This document shows, one piece after another, positions 33,960 to 47,241 of a stretch of 64,000 nucleotides of DNA. A model generated the notes under the pieces. The model worked only from the letters and a program-made list of their open reading frames with translations. It was not told the DNA's origin and ran no database searches. The DNA is taken from NCBI GenBank assembly GCA_958299035.1, contig CATQJL010000112.1, forward strand, positions 84,400,636-84,464,635. Direction: 5' to 3'. Source of the DNA: Cylicocyclus nassatus. Its lineage: Eukaryota > Nematoda > Chromadorea > Rhabditida > Strongylidae. The position numbers and the translations under genes were made by a program. How positions within the stretch are numbered: position 1 is the stretch's first letter; the number at the start of each line of letters is the position of its first letter.

Positions 33960-34684
33960 AATATAACGTGTTGTTAGAGTAAGTGAAAACGAAAATTTTT
34001 TGAAGACATTTCGATATTATCACGTTTTGAACCTGTGCATCACGCGCGTCAAAAAGCTTTTTTGGCTGCTTCGAGGCCAGTTTACACCTCTATGTAGTCT
34101 AATGTGTCTATATTTTTGAACAAAGAACTTGTGAATCTATGCCACTAGACTCGTTTGGCATATGCGATGGCAATTTTAACAAAGTTTGTGGAATAGGCGA
34201 TAAGGCGATGTGAACGTCGCAATCTCGGTTTGCTTCTACTAAGCTATGATCAGCAGGTTATTCGAATCCTGATCACACCTATGGTACCCATTTAGCAGAA
34301 AGGCTCTTCTGTTAGCTAGCTCATTGTTAGTGCGAGATGTGTTAATCCGTGCTTCTATACTGCGGATATGATAAACATTTTCAACTGCATATTCGACCAT
34401 CAAATGGTCAACTTTTATAATAACTTGCTAAGTCCGGTCTCCATTTTGATGATTGCTACTGTATTAATATATCGCCTTTAGATGGTCGAGAGCTTGCTCA
34501 GCGCGGGCGGGATTGGACCATGGTTCCCCGATTCCTTATAAGAGTATACACACAGACGCATATAGAACTCTCTTCAAGCTTTTAACTTCGCGAGTCGTTA
34601 TTCGTAGCTATGAAAGTCTTGGAAGTTATCTTTATACACTCTTGAAAGATGTTCTGAGATCGAAAACCCGAAGTTGTAGTGACA
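33960..34684. other. Downstream region of UGT gene B
   Basis: No gene recognised. A minus-strand TATAAA at 34631-34636, 50 nt past the UGT B stop codon, is the best candidate polyadenylation signal; no AATAAA is closer. Confidence 0.5.
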
Positions 34685-37600
34685 TCAACATAGAACCACT
34701 AGAAAAGACAAAAACAAAGTCGCCGTTAGTGCCATCCAAAAACTGTTCTCTGTGTCTCCAATGTATCGCATATTGAACAAATTTCTATCAAGGAGCTTTC
34801 GTCCGTGACGACCCGTCCAATCAATCCAAAAATGTTGCTGATCTTTGTGTAGTGTTCGATATGTCTCAAGCATAGATGATAGCTGTGCTGCTCTCTGCCA
34901 ATGCCTAAACAATAGTAGTGAATGAATGTGAGATTGTGCTAGTAGTAATAAGAAAAAAATTATGATTGAATTGTCTCACTTGTTCAGGTTGTATTCAAAA
35001 GTTCTCATCGTTCGAACTAGTTCGCCCTTAGCTATTTGCGCTGTGGTGACCATAACTGCAGCGCCTAAGTCAGTTAATCGTCTGAGATTTGAGCCTTGGT
35101 CACCCTAAAATGAATAGAAGGTGTATTGGTCTCAGCGGCACTTTTCAGAAATCTATAAATGCAGGCGAATGTTTTTTGTCTTTATGTCTGGGTGTTACGT
35201 ATGTTCCGAATAGAAAATTCCATTTCTAAGCCGATCCGGACAGCGTACACATATCCTTTAATTCATCAGTGATGCCAGCTGTTGGGTCAGACTCACGTCC
35301 GCACGTCCGCCTCGCCTGGATCTGCACCTATTTCGCGATCATGCTTTTCAGTGTTTGGAAATCCTTTTTCCCATGATCGTGATGGGAAAGTGATTAGAAA
35401 GCACGCTCACGAAAGAGGTGCGGAGCCCAAGCAGCCTCGCCCACAGCCGCCACTCCCAATAAATCAAAGGGTATACTTTGAACGGGAGTGTCACTATTTT
35501 CAGTATGGAACAATATCGATATTGATTTTTTGCAAGCTTTGCCCGAGGCTGGGAGGAGTCAGCATAAAGGTTAGTGAGCATGCTGATCACAAACACACTA
35601 CTTTTCGCCGTCAACTACCTCCATCGAATTTAGCGATATTCTGCAAACTTTGAGCTTGTGCCGCCATTGTTGGCATCATTTTAAACACCGTATCTTTACT
35701 CTCATCGAAATACCGTGCAGGTTATGCATGCGCATGAACTGCATGTACAGATCGTCTGTCTCAATAGAGTTTTAATGCTTTCGTGCTCTACATAACGCAC
35801 TACAGGAGGCATTATTTCGCCGCAGGTTAGTATAAAGCCAACGAATCGGGGTGATACATTGGATGCATTGGCCAGATAAGACGCTTGCCCTGCTCAAATA
35901 GCAGCACGACTATAACCCAATGAGGATCTCGCTCCTTTCCTCAAGTAACTAAGATCGTCCACTAAGGAACTTGCAGAACAACTGAGGAAGTACGCGTGCG
36001 ACGTGGGACAAATATTATTCGAGATGGCAATCAAGAGTGGCAAGATCTATGCACTCGACATCTGGATTCACTAGCGAAGTGCAAAATGGAAGTCGATGAC
36101 GTCATTAAAATGTTACAAGTGGAGCATGACATATAATGGAAAGGTAAGAGAAGGCTGCATCAGAAGCTACGAAAAAGATCATGAAGGGGGAATGGGGTTG
36201 GGAATGGAAAGAAGAAATGAGATTTTCGAAAACATTTTTGATGCTATAAGATTTCTATATCTCTTGCAAGAACTATGGCTATGCTATATGCTGTAGATAC
36301 CAAGATTAGGGAGCGGTAGGAAGTTTCCCAACGCAAGGCATAAAAATTCAAACAGGCAAAGTTTGCTTAGAGGAAAGATGAGGACAACAACGACAGCGAA
36401 TTTTCACTCTCAAAGCATTCTGCAAAGTCAATAATGAGAAATGCAGAGCTGGATGTATCACCCACAGGAATGAGCAACGATACAACAATGCACGGCAACG
36501 ACAACGACGAAAAAGGTAAGGATGACGTTTAAAGGAATTCAAGTGAAGAAGACATCGATAGTACTTTACCAAATATTGCAAAGCATCCGACGATGGAAGT
36601 CATGATAGCGAGATCGCTGCAAGCCTACAAGTGCAACGATGTAACTAATGGTCTCCCAGTGAAGCAGCTTCACGGATGCAAGGACGACGACAAAGGAAAC
36701 ACTGGTGCGCAAAATCCTGCAGACTCTATCGCTGAAGAAGGGTTTCTCAAAAACCGCGTCATAATCGCATTTTACAGTTGCTTATCTCTCTATCGCTCCA
36801 TCAATGTTGCATCGCCAATTCTGCTTTTTGCTGCTTCTCACCAACGATTACTATGGCAGCGACCACTACGTGATCCTGACAGATGGAAAACGCGATAAGG
36901 AAGAAGATCCTTATTTATCCGTTATTTTCTTTCCTGATTTCATCCTTATGCCCCGCCGGAATGTGCCGACAAATCGCACCTCTCTTTGCATATCTACCTA
37001 CTGTTGCAAGAAGAGCGTAAAGGTCATGCATAAGCATGACCTGCTGTGATTACAAGTCTCTACTGCACAGATGATGTTGTACTTTACTCATTTTGATGCT
37101 CTAAATTCTTCCCGATGATCGAATGTGCCGCCAGTCGGCACCTTCCTACAACCGTATCTTTGCTCTCACCGAGATACCGCAAGGTCATGCCATAAGCATG
37201 ACCTGCTGTGATATTCTGTTATGTTACTCCACCACGCCTAATCGTTGACATTCTACCGCAGCACCGCCATGTGCAGGCCACCTGTCTCAATATAGCTTTA
37301 ATGCTTTCGTGTTCTACATATCGCACTCCAAGAGGCGCTATTCCGCCTCAGGGTAGAGCCAAGGACAACCGCTACAGCTGGGACGCTGAGAGTTGGTACA
37401 GGAGGGAGGCTAAGAGAGGATGCTTGATATGATGGCACAGGGGAGTAAATGAGCATGGTGACAACAGAAGTATTACTATGGAGAAATACTTTCTGCGTTT
37501 ATCGATCTTACAGTTTTTTGCAAACTTCAAGCTACAGAGCAATTTGCTAGGGGGGGGGGGTGTATGAGGATGCTTTTAACAAATATAGTGCAGTAGGGAC

Positions 37601-40600
37601 CTGGCATATAGCAGTGGGACAGGGACAGTCCAGAATAAGCACACGGTGATATCAGAGTCTATTGAGAAGGCCGGAGCCGAGTATGTCAGCTTGTTCATGA
37701 AATTATTCTGGGTAGAACAACCCAAGCATGGAGCTGCTCGCAAACCACAGAAAAAAGAAAAGCTGTAATACCTGGAGTGGCACTCCCACTACAGGAACTC
37801 CAAACAGCAGCAATTCATTGATTGTGTTGATTCCGCCATGACAGATCAGATACTGTAGATTTGGATGTGCTGCAAAGTTAGTGTAATAAGCAAAATTAGC
37901 CTAATATTCACGGCCTAAGATGTCTCAAACCTAGAATCTGCTTGATGGGTGCCCAAGGTGTCAATACAACATTTTCAGGTACGCTTACATTCCGTGTCCA
38001 TAGAAGAGCATCAGTGGGCGAGTTTGTTTGCCAGACTATCTTGTATGGAGACTGAGCGAACGCATGGAAGATCTTGCTGACCACATACAAAGGCATGTGC
38101 TGGGCCTAAAAAAATTATGCGAGTAGAGTTGGAATACGGTAATCTGCTGAAAATTGAACCTGTGCCACACTTCCAAAGCTGACAAGAATAAACTTCTCCT
38201 TGGTCAGAGAAGGCCAATCTAGTTCAGGAAATTGCGCACAAATAGATGCGAATTTCATTTTTACAATATGCTGCCTCAATCCTTGGTATAGGTTTGCCCT
38301 CCTCATGAGTGAGGAAGACATGTTATCACTGGCGATAGGTTTGGAATCGGATGGATCCAAACACTCCGCCAGTATAAGGGGTGGGCGATCTGTATCGTTT
38401 AGAAGTTTGATGTTGTCTCGAGGATGCTGGTCGTCTTTGTACTGGGCGATGCGCTCGGAATCCGAGCTCATTTCAGGGATTACAGTAACAAAATCGCTCC
38501 GGTTCCTAAAACATAATCTTTTTTGTCAACTCTAATTTATTCTCACTAATTTTTTCCTGACACTGCGAAAGAAAATCGATGGTACTGTATCCAGAATCTG
38601 TGCCCATGCCCCGCGACTCATAGGCGTCGGTGCAACCGCTCCACAGTTCCACTGATTGCTGTTGTGACTAACGCCATAAATACTGTGTGGAGCGCTTGCC
38701 CGCGACTCATAGGCGTCGGTGCAACCGCTCTACAGACTTCACCAATTGCTGTTGTGACTAGCACCATAAATAAACATTGCTTACAGCTGATTACTCCCAA
38801 AATGCTTGATACGATTGTTTATCGGTCGAACAACATCGAAAAGAAATTCGGAACGACCAGCATAGATGATCCTTTCTGCTTCGGATTTAATCACATCAAC
38901 CTGAAGAGAGGCGTTATTTTTGGATTTTTCGAATTTACACAGAAATATTCTTAGAATCAATGCAGAAAACACCTCGTAACCTCTTCTCGCAAACATTCTC
39001 CTTAACACATGTGATTGTATGGTTCTTGCAGCGATGATAACCCAATGAAATAGAAGATTACCGACACGTTGAGGAAATGCCATACCCAGACCACTGTAAG
39101 GGGATCCTAAATGAGTTTTTGAGCAGTTCACAGAGAATTTGCTGTAACTTGAGCTTCTAGTTCTTGTGTTAGAATTTTCTGCTTCCTCCTCCCTCCCCCC
39201 TTCCTCTCCCCTTCTTCTGCTGTCTCACGCTTTTTCCCTTGGACTCTTGGGTCAAGTCTGCTACCAAACCGAAAGAAGAGAAGGAAACTGCTGAAAAGTG
39301 TTTATTCGCATCCCATCCCTTAAGACGGAGATGGTTATTTGCTCTAGCAGTCAAGGGATGTACAATTCGCGAAAAATTACTAGTTCAAATTAGTTATTCT
39401 AAAACCTGTTTGCTAAAAAAAATGAAAATGTAATATGCAGACTACTTTTCCAAAAATTATTTCTAATATCGCAAGAAATTTTCTCTCATTACTGTATCAT
39501 TTTTGTAGATTTTTTCAACTACTTCCGCGGTCCCAAAAGACTCATTCAAAGGAATTTCTTATCAAACCTTTCAGGAGCACGTGAACACAAGTGCGATTTT
39601 TTATGACCGCGTTTTGACCTTATGTCGCATGACCACCACCATAATTTTTGCGTGAATTTCGATGATCAGAAAAAGTTATTATGGATCACTCTTTAAATAA
39701 TAGGGAACTTCTGGGGAATTTTTCGCATTTTTTGCAAGGATCAAAACTCTTAAGGCAACAAATGAAGTCGAACTCATTATATGGAGTTGAATTCTAAAGT
39801 CATGTAGCTAATGACTACTTGTAAAGAAGATCTGAAATCTTACTTATCGCTCTGAGAACAACTTCACACTTGCAAAATCACCAAGTCCACAGATTCTTAT
39901 CAAAGTTAGATTTTCAATCATTTATGTTCAGAGACCACGGCGCTCACGTACGATCTTTTCACCTCAAAGAACGCGAAACAGCAGACAACAAAGGGCCTTT
40001 AAAGTTCAATGATCAATGGGATCGTCTCGTCGGGGCTCTTCGAAATCAGTCAAGGACAGCAACGACGTCACGGCTGAACTCCTTTAGTACCGGAGAAAAC
40101 TCGTCCAGATTCATTCTAGTTGGTACATTCGTACTTTTAGTACTGATCTGCATTTGATTGATGGTGAAGAAGACAGTTAAGTTTGGGTTTGTCACTACAG
40201 GTACATTTATGACTTCTCGTGCTATACCCTCATTGTGGGGGGGGGGCATCGACGCAAAATTTGCCCTATTTGAACGACGGCAAACGCTCACTTTTAGAGA
40301 TTAGCAGTCGGGCAAGCAGGTCTGATTATGCTGAAGTATGGCGAGCTGCGCGGACGAGGTGTAAGCTAGATGGTCGAACATTAATCCCCCATAGTCGGAC
40401 CAGTGACAAAAGATCTTTCAATGACCTCCACTCCCCCCCCCCCCCCCCCTTGACTTGCGATTTTGCAGAAATTCCAAGAAATCCTTTGCGACTGACCTGT
40501 TTTGGGAACAGCACTAGGGTTAGCTGGTATATTCAAGGATGTAATGTAACCATCGGCAATGGGCCAGTTTGAAAATTGTACCACAGAAGAATTCAATAAA

Positions 40601-43600
40601 TAAGCTAAGCCGCCCATACATTCCTGAAAAAGACATCAAATAAATAATCCAGGCAAAAAAAATTTCTACCTGCAAAAAATGATCCAACAAAACAATATCT
40701 GCCCTTCGCGCCCGCATATACTGTAGGAAACGTGGATCCTCCAGCATTTTCTCACAAAAAGTCTGATGTCTCTCGAGCATTCTACAATAACCGGTAATAC
40801 AAGCACTTTCGGCCACCTTTTATCTTTTAGGGACCAACTTGAAGAAGAGGAAGCTTCCTCGAAGATCCCACGGTCGATCAAAGTCTGTGGGAACATTTTG
40901 TTCCCATAAAAGACTACCAGCTGTCCGCATCACCTTCAATCCTGTAATTACAAAAAAATTCTAAATCTCACGAAGTCCAGGGTTAGTAATGTTCCACAAA
41001 TTATGTTATGGGGTATAATGGGATCTAGAGGGTTTCAATCCTGACTGAGGAATTCCAAGGAGGACCTATAGGTTAGCTCGCCTTAAGGGCTGGGCATACT
41101 TCACGCGATTTCGGTCGCGACGGGAATTGGTAGTTTGCTAGAAGTCCTCAGAATCAACATTAGCAAACTGCACATGCATAGTACGTATATACCTGGGTTG
41201 ATAAAATGCCCTATCTTCTGTACATTTTAAATGTGCCTACAGTGAGTTATGGAGAGCTGGAATACTGCCAAATCGCCTCGCGACTGAAATCGCGTGGAGT
41301 ATGTCCGGCCCTTAAAGGGAAGGAATGAAACGGAGATTTACAATAGAATTGCCTTTTTTTTATTTATGTTATCTATTTGTATATGGGAAGAGAGAAGAGT
41401 AGTCTGAGGGATTTTAGATTTTTTCTTTAACTGCTGATTTTTTTCTAGCGTAAATGTCATTTTTTACCCATAATTACTATTCTTTACTATCTCAGTGTAG
41501 CATATAGGGAATCGTACCCAACGCATGACCTCGTGCTCCCGATTGTTACACTTTCTCCCCGCCGCAGACTTGTGAAGATTGCGGTTTGTGACTTCAAACG
41601 CTTTGTGACGATATGTTTTCGATACGCTCTGCGATGAAAATATCGATGCTAGCGAAATAGGCAATCACCGGTATCATGCAGTCAATGCATTAGCTTGTAA
41701 ACAATACAGTTCACTGTTCGAATAGTCATATAACGTGGCCATAACACTTTGTATGAATGGCATCGCAAATAATTCAAATTTTATTGCAGATAATTCAAAT
41801 TTTATTGCAAAAATTCCAAAACTTGGAGAAAGAAGCCCTAAAAGTTTTTCCCGGCAGTAAACAGCAGAAAAAACTCTTCAATTATTTTTCAAACAGCCAT
41901 CAACAACTTAATGAAGGGCATATAAGAGCAGTATCTACAGTAATTTAAATAAAAATTATTTACATATTTTTACAAACAATAACAATGGAAACATGGACAA
42001 GATTCCAATTTTTTCTACATTAGTGAACCAGTAATTAGAGGTGCTAGATTTGCATCCGCGCGCTTCGGGACCGCACCGAGGTTTCCCTCTGTCGGATGTT
42101 TTTTTGATTGGCGTTGCGATTCTTTATATATTGGATTTTTCCCCTTCGTGGTGGTCTCATAATCCATTTTCTGATTTGCTTTGGGGATTAAAAAAATAAT
42201 GAAGAATCAAAAAAAACTTAGCGGTTACCAAAATGACAAACATAACCATTTTTTTCGCAGCGAAAAAAGGCGATGTTTTATTGACACAGGGTAAGGTGTA
42301 TACAAATATTCCGGAGAACAAAAAAAAATTTCAGAGAATTATTTTTTTAGTTAGGGAAAAAATGACAGCTATCAGTACTTTTAGTGCGCCCTTTCTAGCC
42401 ACAGTTGTTTTTGATCAAAACGGGGACTGGCTATTACTCGATAATACTAATCTAGAAGGGATATTTAAAAAATATATATCATCAAGCTTAACGAACGTCT
42501 GACTCAAAATATCAATCTCAAACTATGTTCTCTTCTTCCTCGTAAGGGTCTTTTTTCCAATTCGAGATCATCATGGAGATATCATATTAATTTTCAAATA
42601 AAGTGATCAAAAGGTAAACGCGTTTAGCGGACCTCCACGAAGATCCAATTTGATAATTCTCAATCTGGGACTGGTTTGACTTTCAGAATGTGTCCTATGA
42701 GCGATGACAGGCAACATTTTGCATTTTAGAAAATTATTTTTGTTCTGTAAGTCATACTTTGGACAGTTCCAGTCACATATTGAAAGATAGCTGCACTGAT
42801 AGCAGCAACATAGAACAAATTCTACTTTATTGAAGTGTGGCCTACATAAAATCAAAGGAGTCAAGGGATGGTTAGGGAGAGAGAAATTCAGAGCTGAGCA
42901 CTTCTCTGAAAGGATAAACTCAGTATTTACAAATGTAATAAATTTTTTGTCACTATGCTTGCTTAAAGCGTGATTTCCTTTTGCGCTAATTTCCATAATT
43001 TTAGAAAGATTCTGTCTTCAAAATTCAGCCAACAGCATTTATTGCATATTAGAACCTTCAATTTCAATTTACCCATAGTCTCTTTGTCAAGCAAAATGTA
43101 AGAAGAGCATTTCATGAGGATCTGTGTGACTACAGGCATCTAACAGCTTGTGCTTTATGGTGGAATTAGTGGATTACGAAAAAAGGGAGTTGACCAAAAT
43201 CGAAGTTTGAAAATTCATCTGAACCTGAGAGATGGAACTGACTTTTACACTCCTCCCTTTTTAGGAATGGCAGGCTTAGAAATCATGGGGATCCAAGTTG
43301 ATTTCATAACTGTAAGAATTGATCTTTGGCTTGGAATTTGTTTTTTGAAAAAGAGAGAGCTAGTACAATTAGAAATCATGGCGTTTATATAAATTTCAAT
43401 TGTCCTTTGAAACTATTGAGCTTTGCTAAGTCCAAAATTTGCTATAAAACATCATGTGTTGCTGATAGGTATCTGTTTAAGAACAATTTGAAAATTGTAG
43501 CCACGCATCTGCCCGTTTTCGCAAATTTCCAAAAATTTTGACCACAAAAGGGTTCATTTTTATGCATAAAATCCTACCTTCTTCATCATGTCCCCAAATG

Positions 43601-43821
43601 CTAATTCGTGTCCACTGCTCGGGCAATCGCATCTCTCCAAATCCAAAATCATAAAGAAACGTTTGTATCCACGTTATATTCGTTCCTTGTGGCATACTTT
43701 GCCCTACATCCTTCATCATAACATCATGGCTATAACAGCCCGTAGATGGAATTAGCGCTACTTCGAGCGCTAACAGAGGTACGGTAGCATAGTAGAGGTA
43801 GAGTAATAGTGAGAATAGCAT
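34685..43821 (-). CDS. UDP-glycosyltransferase (UGT), gene B
   Basis: Tandem paralogue of the UGT at 18612-27800, same orientation, same role. Exons 5'-3': 43578-43821, 40839-40941, 40670-40781, 40497-40623, 38973-39106, 38785-38900, 38160-38505, 37931-38105, 37772-37869, 34980-35104, 34685-34904. Phases all close, giving 599 aa. Eight of eleven exons have exactly the same length as in gene A; only exons 1, 5 and 7 differ. Residues 1-19 are a signal peptide; SHDVMM at 31-36; FILVSFGS; WAPIKQIL; HPNLQYLICHGGINTINE; GDQ at 486-488. The C-terminal segment MALTATLFLSFLVVLC ends without a basic cytosolic tail, as in A. Unusual donors: GTTGGT after exon 2 and GTTCAA after exon 7. Large introns: 1 (2.6 kb), 4 (1.4 kb) and 9 (2.7 kb). 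Confidence 0.95.
35200..35640. repeat. Degraded member of the Helitron-like/foldback family
   Basis: The words tatgttccgaatagaaaattcc and gccgatccggac at 35200-35240, and a further gaggctgggagg and gtgagcatgctgatcac near 35550-35590, are those of the elements at 4524 and 10290. The ends are not intact. It lies in UGT B intron 9. Confidence 0.6.
35690..37366. repeat. Possible decayed LTR-like direct repeats in UGT B intron 9
   Basis: Segment 35690-35840 recurs, diverged, at about 37150-37366: accgtatctttactctcatc / accgtatctttgctctcacc; ctgtctcaatagagttttaa / ctgtctcaatatagctttaa; tgctttcgtgctctacataa / tgctttcgtgttctacatat. Between them are fragments of lysine- and aspartate-rich frames (36100-36900) without a recognised domain. 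A palindromic word ggtcatgcataagcatgacc occurs near 37021 and in a one-base-longer version near 37183. Either a degraded LTR element or an unrelated duplication. Confidence 0.45.
38611..38775 (+). repeat. 89-bp tandem duplication in UGT B intron 6
   Basis: The unit ccgcgactcataggcgtcgg begins at 38611 and 38700, with few mismatches across tgcaaccgct, cagt/actt and ttgctgttgtgacta. The intron is 279 bp, so about 60% of it is this duplication. Confidence 0.9.
39107..40496. other. UGT B intron 4
   Basis: Unique AT-rich intron with a run of about 16 C at 40433-40450 and a run of G at 40237-40246. The plus-strand frames at 39870 and 40219 show no domain and are not supported as genes. Confidence 0.45.
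41083..41315. mobile_element. MITE family 1, copy B
   Basis: Ends ttaagggctgggcatacttc and, inverted, ttaagggccggacatactcc, about 233 bp. Subterminal cacgcgatttcggtcgcgac and cgcgactgaaatcgcgtg are mirrored. It lies in UGT B intron 1. Confidence 0.8.
41316..43577. other. UGT B intron 1 remainder
   Basis: No repeat with clear ends was recognised. A plus-strand frame at 42233-42502 (89 codons, starting MTNITIFFAAKKGDVLL) has a fairly protein-like composition but no recognised domain. The direct repeat attcaaattttattgcagata occurs near 41770-41812. Confidence 0.35.
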
Positions 43822-45075
43822 GATCGCTGGGTTGAACTAGCTAGATATACGGGAGAGTGGCGAAAAAGCGCGAAAGTGAGATGTGGCAAGGGCAGCCGAA
43901 GGGCGCGACGGCAACCGCACACCTGTAGACGCGCCCAGTGTTGGTGGTGGCGACCAACGGGAGCGATAAGTGGGCAATTGAATTAGCATTTGTTAGGGGG
44001 GGGGGGGGAGGGAGAAGGGGGTAAGCGACAATACTCTCAATCCTGTTATACTACTTTGCAGTGTTTGTTCATACGCCAACAACTCAGAAGCCAAGTATTA
44101 GATTGTTGCACAAGTTTTGTGAGACTTTCTTCTTTTCCTTTGGAAAACTCTAGAAAACTCAGCAAGTTCCCATATTTGGTCTATATGGGGAACGGAAAAA
44201 GGGCTATCCGTTGGCATCATTTTTGCCTTCATGGACTGTCTATACTATAAAGGCAATACTCTGACGAAAGGTTGACCTCCAGTTTTCTATTTCTATGTAT
44301 ATAGAGATAGAAAATTTTTATTTTTAATAGTAAAGAATAATCGATGAAGCTCATTTTGATCTGCTGGTCATCGAGATATGGTACAGACAGTAGGAAACGA
44401 ACTCAAGACGGGTAGGAATCAATAGAAGGGTAACTTTCGCTACATAAGAGGTCAAGAATGATGAACCGGCTTCAAACAGGGGTGGAACCCCGGATGCCAG
44501 CTTGTATTCTATAAAAATTCTCAATCTTGTTTTTCATCTTTTGAAATTTTTTGGACTTATGGGAGAATTGCTAGTAAGACAAATGAATTCCGAAATTTTG
44601 AGCTCTACAATAATGCTAATTGGAGATTCGCCAAAAATAATTAGAATTTTTTTGAAAAATTTCCGAAATCCAGTTCTTCATGTCTGCAACCCTCACATAA
44701 TTCCGAAATACGAAAATTTTTTCAATAGAGTATGCTATAGAATAGAGTATGCTTCCGAGGGCTTGTAGTATACGGTGACCAAGTTGGAGAGAGTTTGCAT
44801 AGTTAGGGGAGGAGTTTGCCATTTCTCGTCTATCGATTTTTTCTGAAACTCTTAGCACGATAAAATTACAGCAAGTGCCATATATGAATGTTACTATATA
44901 TTTGCTATGTTATAAACGTAGCTGGGAAGCTCGTAGGAATTCTCCTGGCAATGATCCGATTTTGCACTGGTATGCTCACATTTCGGCTTCCATTTCTACG
45001 TAGATCAAATATTTAAGTAAATCTATAGTGGTCATTTTGTGGAGCTTGCTTCATTCTATCGAATGATGTCCCATA
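43822..45075. other. Upstream region of UGT gene B
   Basis: Should contain the UGT B promoter. A minus-strand acceptor-like ttcaacccag lies a few bases before the ATG, which may mark spliced-leader addition. A run of about 12 G sits at 43997-44008. No other gene recognised. Confidence 0.4.
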
Positions 45076-45084
45076 TTTAGTGGC

Positions 45085-45180
45085 GGTCGCAGAATTTCCG
45101 TCGAGAAGGGAGGGAGGCGTCAAAAATTTTTTCAAATGAAGGTGTGTGTTGTACGCCCCCGAAAAATCTATTTTTACAAG
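45085..45180. repeat. Dispersed repeat with GCGTGGC hairpin, diverged copy 2
   Basis: Keeps gcagaatttccgtcgag, caaaaattttttcaaatgaagg and cccccgaaaaatc in the order of the copy at 10950, but the hairpin words have decayed. Confidence 0.45.
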
Positions 45181-46150
45181 GCCGAATGTCTGAAAATTTT
45201 TGATTATTGAAATTATTTACGAGAATGAACAACTTACTTGCACGTTTTGTCACCCATATAATTAAATTACAAAAATTTCGTGCTTGTCGGGGAGGGAGGG
45301 GCGGAGGGGACGCGCGCCATGCTAGCACAGGCTAGGGCACTATTTTGCACCAACCATTTTTTGTTTGCTCAGCGGATCGGATCAAACCAACAACTACCGT
45401 AATCAAGGGCAATCATCAAATCACCAAGGAACTTGCTTTTTTGATAATGCAGGAAGTAAACAGAAAACATCTTTAGTTCTGCATCTTTGGCTTGACGTAG
45501 CAAGAAAGAACCAATTAAGAAGTGTTTATGGCTGGTAACTTCCTAAACTCAAAGAGTTTGTATAGCTTTGCCAGTGTATCTGATATTTTTCACGAAAAAT
45601 TGAGCAGCAAAGAGCAGTCAGCTCACATTAGAATAACTTGCAGTGACTTTGAGGTACCTAAAACTATGTGTGAAGACTGGTTCTAAACAGGTATAGAATT
45701 ATAAGGTGTATAATCAATCTTCTCGCAAGATTTCTCCCGTTCAAATCTTGTCACGATAAGAAAAATATACAGGAACCTCTTAGATGATGAGTTGTCACAG
45801 TAGATGTCACAAGAGGGAAGGAGTTATCTCGAATAGTGTACAGATTTCATTCTTGGAAATCGAGGAAAATGCTGAGAATGTGTGATCCTCCGTAAACTTG
45901 CCACACTCCATATAGTTACTGCTCTTGGATGGGGTTAAAAGAAATTGCCCTCCATTAAACTACTCACAATCAGTAAGAAAGGAACGTCTGCGAACCTAAT
46001 CTTTGAGTATTTAGAAATCATTTGATATTTCAGATTGTTGAAAACGAACTGATTTGAAAGCATTCGATTTCTAAATTAATTTTCCACAGTAATATACACA
46101 TTTTACTCACCTTCAAATATTGTTGAATAAACTAAGCATAGCTCCACATA

Positions 46151-46823
46151 TTAGGTTGTCCCGAAAGTTCTGTCGTTTCATTTCTGAAAATTTGCAACTT
46201 TTCGCTGTCTCAACGGATTTGCATCTTTCTGATTTCATTAGAAAGAAGAAGCCTTCCTCTTTGCAGAGGCATCTCGATGAGCTTCACCTGTTCATTCATT
46301 GCATAAAAAAAGAAGACCACTTAAGCTTTTACCATTTTAGGTTAGGTCGCCAAAAGTCTGGAACGCCGCAGAAAAATCTGAAATTGTCAGTATATAAGTT
46401 TTAGGGCCCACCCTTTGCGTCCGTAAAAATTGTGGTGTTTGGACGTCTCTGTGAAAAATTATAATTTTCGAGTTTGCAGTAGAAAACGCCAAATTTGACT
46501 AATCTGTCACTTTTCCCAAAAATCATAATTTTTCATTGAAATGTCCAAACAGCACAATTTTTTTCAGACGCAAAAGAGAGTCATAAAACTATATACTGAC
46601 AATTTCAAATTTTTCTACGGCTTTCCAGACTTCTGGCGACCTAACTTAAAATGGTCAAAGCTCAGGTTATCTTCTTTTTCCATTTTTATCTCTGCAATGT
46701 ATGTATAGTGGAAGCTACTCGAGACATGACTAAAAAGAGCAAGACTTCTTTAACATGAAAAAGAGGCAAATTGTCAAGATGGCAAAAAGTTACAAATTTT
46801 CAAAAATTTTTGGGACAACCTAA
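46151..46823. mobile_element. Mariner-type MITE, ends TTAGGTTGTCCC
   Basis: Ends ttaggttgtcccgaaagttc and, inverted, ttaggttgtcccaaaaattt, each flanked by TA. Long inverted arms include aggtcgccaaaagtctgga / tccagacttctggcgacct and gaaattgtcagtatataagt / actatatactgacaatttc. 673 bp, palindromic, non-coding. The same TIR type opens the longer element at 57032. Confidence 0.85.
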
Positions 46824-47241
46824 TAATTTATCCCAGCGTGACTATGATCTTGTTTGAATTTTAATGAGTAAAAATGTAGAGCCTCCGTAGTTTGAAGCAC
46901 ATAATAAACCTCGATTATCTTTATTGTATTTATGCAGAGATTCAATATTTTATTATAGCATTTAGAAAGATAAACAAGTACATCTTTTTTTATACAAAAT
47001 ACTACTCCTATACGAAACTATATAATACCTCTAATTTATAAATAATACTACTTTCATGTGCACTTGAGAATACTGGAGAAAACTGCATTTTTGTCATTTT
47101 TGTCGTTTTTGTATTATATTTGGTGGTCAATCTTTTGGCTGTGAAATTGTTGTGGACTAACATAGTATCTAGATTTGGATTTTTGCAGACATCTTCATCT
47201 AGAGGTGTAAATTTTATGCCTGGATTATTATTACAAATTTA

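Noticed and set aside
33493..34023. Frames of 157 and 175 codons on both strands
   Set aside because: They translate a GC-rich hairpin and a 23-bp tandem repeat and are open on both strands at once; no domain.
43990..44010. Long G or C runs (also 37550, 40240, 40435, 48595, 51475, 52367, 55670)
   Set aside because: Considered as G-quadruplex or telomere-like sites; they are plain homopolymers without spacing and frequent in this genome, and their lengths may be sequencing-limited.
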